DNA of 9,214 bases from CAWKEY01 sp963848675. Its GTDB lineage: Bacteria > Pseudomonadota > Gammaproteobacteria > Methylococcales > Methylomonadaceae. How positions within the stretch are numbered: position 1 is the first letter of the stretch; each line of letters starts with the position of its first letter. A model generated the notes under the pieces. The model saw nothing but the letters and a program-made list of their open reading frames with translations, ran no database searches and was not told the origin of the DNA. The stretch lies in NCBI GenBank assembly GCA_963848675.1, contig CAWKEY010000004.1:1-9214 (forward strand), read 5' to 3'. Positions 6,130 through 9,214 of the stretch are shown here, one piece after another. Made by a program: the position numbers and the translations under genes.

Positions 6130-6376
6130 TTGAGCGACCGTACATTTAAACATTAGCTTGTTTTAAAACAATTTTGGCCGTCTGCAATGGGTCGCTATCT
6201 TAAGCTTAACATAGCGACCCCTTTGAGACATTCGGATATGGATTTAAGCTTCCCGATACCGGTCATTGGCAAAGTAGCACTATCGATCTATTGCCGACAG
6301 TAAAATTAATTTTAAAGCAAGATAACTTCAAATGTACGGTCGATCAAAACATTAGACAGTCCGTACCGAAATGTCT
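6101..6376. mobile_element. MITE-like non-autonomous element, ~276 bp
   Basis: The terminal segments 6101-6147 and 6330-6376 are reverse complements over about 47 bp. They match strongly in an outer block (AGACATTTCG) and a long inner block (TGTCTAATGTTTTGA plus CGACCGTACATTT, one mismatch), separated by about 8 divergent bases. The interior has no ORF and contains a 32-bp palindrome. Short size, long terminal inverted repeats and lack of coding capacity fit a MITE. No target duplication or parent element could be identified. Confidence 0.55.
6189..6220. repeat. 32-bp near-perfect palindrome inside the MITE-like element
   Basis: GGGTCGCTAT and ATAGCGACCC flank the perfect core TTAAGCTTAA, with only one mismatched pair (C opposite C). 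It could extrude a cruciform or act as a terminator on either strand; a CTTT tract follows on the plus strand. Confidence 0.6.
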
Positions 6377-6382
6377 AATGTT
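6348..6382. repeat. 11-13-11 dyad site, copy 2 (perfect arms)
   Basis: AACATTAGACA (6348-6358), 13 bases, TGTCTAATGTT (6372-6382). The arms are exact reverse complements. The site overlaps the right terminal repeat of the MITE-like element and extends 6 bp beyond it. Confidence 0.65.
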
Positions 6383-6543
6383 AATACATTTTTGCGGCAT
6401 TCATATTATTACTTAAGCCGCTAGTTTATGCAGCTTTTCTAATGCCTTTTAATTTGAATTATAGCCTTAAAAACTTTAAGTTGTTTGAAGTTCAACGGTA
6501 TGAAAAGTAACGTTTTAGGACAAATAAAGTTTCAATCAGCCTA

Positions 6544-7018
6544 TTACAGAAAATACCTCATTACAATAATAGGGATCAATATGGCTGTCAGTACATAAAC
6601 TATCCTTAATACTCTGACATAAATTTCACGCCGCATGGTAATTTCGAATAAGACCGCTTGCTTTATTCCTTCGTCTGTTTCTGGCAATTGTTTGAAGGGA
6701 GGTCCCAGTAAATCTATGCATCTTAAAAGTAACATTGCCGCTAGCACATAGGCAATAAATTCGATAACTAGTAATAGAAAAAAAATCCCCGTAGGTATTT
6801 TCATTGCTAATGAAAATACCTAAGACAATAAACATAATGGATATATGGGTTAACAAGGCACTACATTTTGTATCAATGATATTTGCATCATGAAGAATAT
6901 CCATTTTTTCTTCGATTCTATTCCGTCGAGAATAGTATTCTGGCTCTTTGGTATGATCGATTTTAAACCATTCTTTGAATAACTCATCCAGTCTGTTAAA
7001 GGCGTTTTCTAGTTTCAT
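6544..7018 (-). pseudogene. Small membrane protein with three predicted helices, frameshifted at an 8-base homopolymer
   Basis: The first frame starts at ATG 7018 (MKLENAFNRLDELFKEWF) and follows a charged N-terminal helix to YGDFF. A run of eight T on the coding strand (A at 6778-6785) then separates it from the second frame, which carries FLLLVIEFIAYVLAAMLLLR and ends at TAA 6544. Removing one T would join them into a single protein of about 157 residues. It would have hydrophobic helices near 53-70, 79-98 and 138-156. The motif DTKCSALLTHISIM before helix 1 loosely recalls the DxKAS-type entry of small membrane effectors of nucleotide-signalling defence systems (DUF5706/Pycsar, SLATT), but no cyclase partner is present. 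Slippage on T8 by polymerase could restore some full product. An internal ATG at 6804 could start the second piece alone. No strong Shine-Dalgarno is visible. Confidence 0.6.
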
Positions 7019-7272
7019 ACGTTTTACTTTATTTTAAATTGGGTAATGGTGGATAGGGTTTATATTAGGCTGTTATATTTAGACACCACAACCTCTGAGA
7101 TTTTAATTTAACCTACTTTTTAACCAAAATCCACCACACTGCATACGGTCTCATCTCCCTATTTTATCGCCATCTGTCGCGTAAATGGTAAGTTTTGCGA
7201 CGGTTTTTTGAGCCAAAACGAAAACAGGGCGTTGCATGTTGCATATATTAGGCGTGAATCTTCGTTTTGAAG
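7019..7272. other. AT-rich non-coding stretch upstream of the membrane gene
   Basis: No supported ORF. TAATAT on the minus strand near 7060-7066, with a poor -35, could be the promoter of the membrane gene. CTGTCGCG near 7177 repeats the core of the inverted repeat at 7493-7553, with an imperfect partner GCGACG about 20 bases later. Confidence 0.4.
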
Positions 7273-7307
7273 AACATCAGACAATTTGAACCCTTATGTC
7301 TAATGTT
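7273..7307. repeat. 11-13-11 dyad site, copy 3
   Basis: AACATCAGACA (7273-7283), 13 bases, TGTCTAATGTT (7297-7307). There is one mismatch to copy 2 in the left arm and the spacer length is identical. A second nested dyad, TTTGAAC (7285-7291) and GTTCAAA (7305-7311), overlaps it. Confidence 0.6.
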
Positions 7308-7357
7308 CAAACAGCATTATAGGTATTATGCGACTTACAGCAGCTTCAAAATATCAC

Positions 7358-7391
7358 AACATTAGATAAAATGATATGACCGTCTCTTAGT
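7358..7391. repeat. Degenerate dyad site, copy 4
   Basis: AACATTAGATA (7358-7368) matches the conserved left arm with one change. The expected right arm is recognisable only weakly (CGTCTCTTAGT, 7381-7391), with a 12-base spacer. Together with copy 3 it may be the remains of another MITE-like pair. Confidence 0.3.
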
Positions 7392-7436
7392 GGCAATTGC
7401 CGAACTTTATTCTGTCATATTCATCGCCATAAAGCG

Positions 7437-7553
7437 GCCAGTCGTGACTGGCAGCAATTGGCCGTTATGCAGAGCTCTGCATAACGAATAGCGTTTATCT
7501 GTCGCGCCCCCCAAATCGGATCGAAGCGATGAACTAAATCGCGACAGATAAAC
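7437..7553. repeat. Cluster of palindromes downstream of the IS91 transposase; candidate oriIS end
   Basis: Three structures lie in a row. GCCAGTC-GT-GACTGGC (7437-7452) is a short hairpin. A 24-bp perfect palindrome centred on GAGCTC (7463-7486) carries the half CGTTATGCAGAG. Inverted 14-mers GTTTATCTGTCGCG (7493-7506) and CGCGACAGATAAAC (7540-7553) are separated by 33 bases. IS91-like elements end, on the 3' side of the transposase, in short palindromes where nicking and termination occur, so this is a reasonable oriIS candidate. The exact nick site (next to GTTC or CTTG-type targets) is not resolved. Confidence 0.45.
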
Positions 7554-7559
7554 CTTGTT

Positions 7560-7821
7560 GGACTAAACCGCCTTCAATGAGCTACGGGTTGGGGATTAAT
7601 ACGCTGGTTCCTGGGTAGTGTCAGGGTCTGGAGCGGGTTTACAGTCAGTGGTAGCCTGACATTGTTGGCATACTGAAGTGAATAAAAGTCCGAAAGCGGG
7701 CCAACCGCTGACTTGATCTGTCGAAGGCGAGTCTTTGCAACCGGCTTGGCACGGTTCAGGCCGAGCGTATCCCTGGCGAGCAGACACCATTTTTTTGAAA
7801 ATGCGCAAGACCTCGTCGCCA
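7560..7821. other. Non-coding 3' part of the IS91-like element
   Basis: Minus-strand frames here (for example 7574-7822 and 7596-7808) have no Shine-Dalgarno and no recognisable motif. They overlap each other and follow directly on the transposase stop. A tract of seven T at 7792-7798 lies inside. I see no supportable gene. Confidence 0.5.
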
Positions 7822-9018
7822 TTACGGCGGACTCCGGCAGGTGGGGCGCGGCAACAGCGCGGGATGTGGACGTACTACGACGGAGCGGTCCGGCGGCAGC
7901 TCCGCTACGATCCGCATCGTGCCATGCTTACAGCAAGGACACCGCGAGATATCCTGTTGCGCTACCCGCTGCATGAACGCTTCCGCAGCTTCGAGCGCCA
8001 ATGGCGAAGGCGCGGGGACTTGAAGCGCCTGCCGGGCCTGGCCCAGACGTTCGCGTTTGTGAGCCGGAGACAACAACCCATAGTGGCGAATCCGCTTGAA
8101 GCCCGGCGGCAATACATGCTGCAAGAAACGGCCGATGAACACGGCTCCGGGAATCCGGATCACCCGTTTCCCCCCAGAGTCATCGGCGCGCACGCGCACC
8201 AGCACATCGCCATTCCGGATCCCGACGATGCGCTCGTTGGAAATGGCAGTGCGATGGGTATAGCGGGACAGATAGTTGAGCACCTCGGCGGGACCGCCAA
8301 GCGGCGCCTTGGCATAGACCACCCAGTCGTAGCGTAGCAGGCGTCGGCGCCGGTCGGCCCAAGCCTCGGGTGTGTCCGCCGGGTCGAGCGTTAGCTTACC
8401 GGCTTGACGAGCAGCATCCAGGGCATCCAGGAACTTGGCCCGGAAGACCCGTGACAACCCATGAATCGGAAACAGAAAACGCGGGTTGCGTTTCGGCTCA
8501 ACCCAGTTGCCCTCCGCATCGAGTCCGCCGCAGGCGATGAGCACATGGACATGGAGATGGCGGCGCAAATCCTGGGTCCAGGTATGCAAGACCAGGGTGA
8601 ATGCCGGTTCTGCGCCCAGCCAGCGCGGATTGCGGGCAAACTCCGAGAGGGTTGCCGACACGCACGCCATAAGGGTGTCGTACACCCAACGGTCGTGGAC
8701 CGCTGCCAGCGGATTGAGGTCATGCGGCAGGGTGAAAACCAGATGGGCATAGGGAACCGGCAGCAGTTCGGTCATGCGCCGCCGGGACCACTCCTCCTTG
8801 GCACGGGTCTGGCAGTTGGGGCAGTGACGATTGCGACAGGAGTGATAGACATAGTCGCGATGGCCGCATGCATCGCACTCCAGACAATGGCCGCCCAAGG
8901 CCGCGGTCCGGCAGTCGAGCACCGCTCTGAACACCTTGGCTTGCGGCGCGGTCAAGCCGTGGGCATCGAGATACTCGGCCCCGAAAGTTTGGAACAACTC
9001 CGCCAGGGTGGCGGACAT
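7822..9018 (-). CDS. IS91-family transposase (HUH/Y2 rolling-circle)
   Basis: This 398-residue protein nicks and religates single-stranded DNA for rolling-circle-like transposition. The N-terminal zinc-binding domain has C45, C48, C51, C61, C66 and C69 (CLECDACGH; CRNRHCPNCQ). The metal-binding HUH motif is HLHVHVLIACGG, with H156 and H158. The tyrosine pair is Y249 and Y253 in YLSRYTHRTAIS, the Y2 arrangement of this family. A late CPCC (C360, C362, C363) is also typical. Length is usual for IS91-like enzymes, all key residues are present and there is no frameshift, so it may be active. ATG at 9018 follows the upstream recombinase stop by 21 bases, suggesting co-transcription. The last ~20 residues (Pro-rich) may be less conserved. 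Confidence 0.95.
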   Translation of the reverse strand: MSATLAELFQTFGAEYLDAHGLTAPQAKVFRAVLDCRTAALGGHCLECDACGHRDYVYHSCRNRHCPNCQTRAKEEWSRRRMTELLPVPYAHLVFTLPHDLNPLAAVHDRWVYDTLMACVSATLSEFARNPRWLGAEPAFTLVLHTWTQDLRRHLHVHVLIACGGLDAEGNWVEPKRNPRFLFPIHGLSRVFRAKFLDALDAARQAGKLTLDPADTPEAWADRRRRLLRYDWVVYAKAPLGGPAEVLNYLSRYTHRTAISNERIVGIRNGDVLVRVRADDSGGKRVIRIPGAVFIGRFLQHVLPPGFKRIRHYGLLSPAHKRERLGQARQALQVPAPSPLALEAAEAFMQRVAQQDISRCPCCKHGTMRIVAELPPDRSVVVRPHPALLPRPTCRSPP

Positions 9019-9039
9019 ATCGCGTGCCCTGTGCCTGGC

Positions 9040-9214
9040 TTAATGCGGCTTGGGCAAGGCCGCAAGCAGATCAAGGGGATTCGTGGTGGCGGGAGGCCGC
9101 CATTGGGCGGATACGAGATGCAGATAGCGACTGGTGGTGGACAGATGATTATGGCCGAGCAATTTCTGGAGTGTGACCAGATCGACACCTGCTTCCAGCA
9201 AATGAGTTCCGAAA
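9040..9214 (-). CDS. Tyrosine recombinase/integrase, C-terminal fragment (runs off the window)
   Basis: The frame enters at the right edge and ends at TAA 9040-9042. It reads FGTHLLEAGVDLVTLQKLLG, then HNHLSTTSRYLHLVSAQW, then a Pro/Leu-rich tail. This is the end of the catalytic domain of phage-type integrases: THLLEAGVDL, the LLGH box with its conserved His, and the nucleophile Tyr in TSRYLH. The box I Arg lies outside the window. It directly precedes the IS91 transposase on the same strand, the usual partner arrangement in this IS91 subgroup, where the recombinase may assist resolution or transposition. Only the last ~58 residues are visible. Confidence 0.88.
   Translation of the reverse strand, partial: FGTHLLEAGVDLVTLQKLLGHNHLSTTSRYLHLVSAQWRPPATTNPLDLLAALPKPH

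Larger units (their letters stand above)
7430..9214 (-). mobile_element. IS91-family element (partial), with tyrosine recombinase and HUH transposase
   Basis: The two consecutive minus-strand genes (recombinase C-terminus, then transposase, 21 bp apart) and the downstream palindrome cluster match the usual layout of IS91-like elements that carry a companion tyrosine recombinase. These move by rolling-circle transposition from an ori end located 3' of the transposase. The left limit is approximate and the terIS end lies outside the window. The GC-rich composition, against the AT-rich neighbour, supports a separate origin. Confidence 0.65.

Noticed and set aside
6095..7391. Interpretation of the dyads as XerCD dif sites or integron attC sites
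   Set aside because: dif has a 6-bp centre and a different consensus; attC core motifs are absent. The 11-13-11 architecture fits neither.
7713..8337. Plus-strand ORFs of 87 and 200 codons over the IS91 region, and 8180-8752 minus alternatives
   Set aside because: GC-rich shadows of the transposase gene, which carries all catalytic motifs.
8952..9188. Minus ORF of 78 codons spanning the recombinase/transposase junction
   Set aside because: It is out of frame with both the integrase C-terminus and the transposase; no motif.

Overview
The window looks like an accessory 'mobile element graveyard' from a gammaproteobacterium. The evidence is the intron, recombinase and IS91 families present. 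A methanotroph-like Methylococcales host is only a guess from the general look of the DUF2934 remnant and the palindromic intergenic repeats. No rRNA, tRNA, CRISPR array or housekeeping gene was seen. Base composition is patchy: middling GC in the left half, AT-rich from about 5.8 to 7.4 kb, and clearly GC-rich in the IS91 part from about 7.8 kb to the end.

Region 1 (1-4770) is a nested mobile structure. Two 5' halves of class C-like group II introns (ribozyme 5' region plus the start of the reverse transcriptase/maturase gene) lie head-to-head as a ~1.25-kb imperfect inverted repeat. Between them sits a ~2.2-kb element with 17-bp perfect terminal inverted repeats. It encodes, all on the minus strand, an HTH plus ribbon-helix-helix-like regulator, a small unknown protein and a large serine recombinase. 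Both intron halves are cut at exactly the same codon boundary, right after the conserved PQGGS-x-T-P motif of the reverse transcriptase, yet the two copies already differ in sequence beside the junction. This is the best evidence in the window for something new: a serine-recombinase element that appears to target group II intron RT genes site-specifically. Both intron copies lack the YADD motif, the maturase domain and ribozyme domains V/VI, so neither can splice or move on its own.

Region 2 (4771-5712) holds the 5' flank of the right intron, with a strong hairpin and no convincing gene, followed by an unrecognised 226-codon ORF that lacks a convincing start.

Region 3 (5713-7430) is AT-rich and mostly non-coding. 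It contains a broken DUF2934-type gene, a ~276-bp MITE-like element with ~47-bp terminal inverted repeats, and a small three-helix membrane protein gene frameshifted in a run of eight A/T. A recurring dyad (AACATTAGACA, 13 nt, TGTCTAATGTT) occurs on both sides of the membrane gene, so the gene looks like a cassette between repeated sites.

Region 4 (about 7430-9214) is an IS91-family element on the minus strand: the C-terminus of a tyrosine recombinase running off the window, an intact-looking HUH/Y2 transposase, and a cluster of palindromes downstream that is a candidate oriIS end.

Almost every gene here serves DNA mobility. The only candidates for cargo are the unknown ORF at 5032-5712, the DUF2934 remnant and the frameshifted membrane gene.
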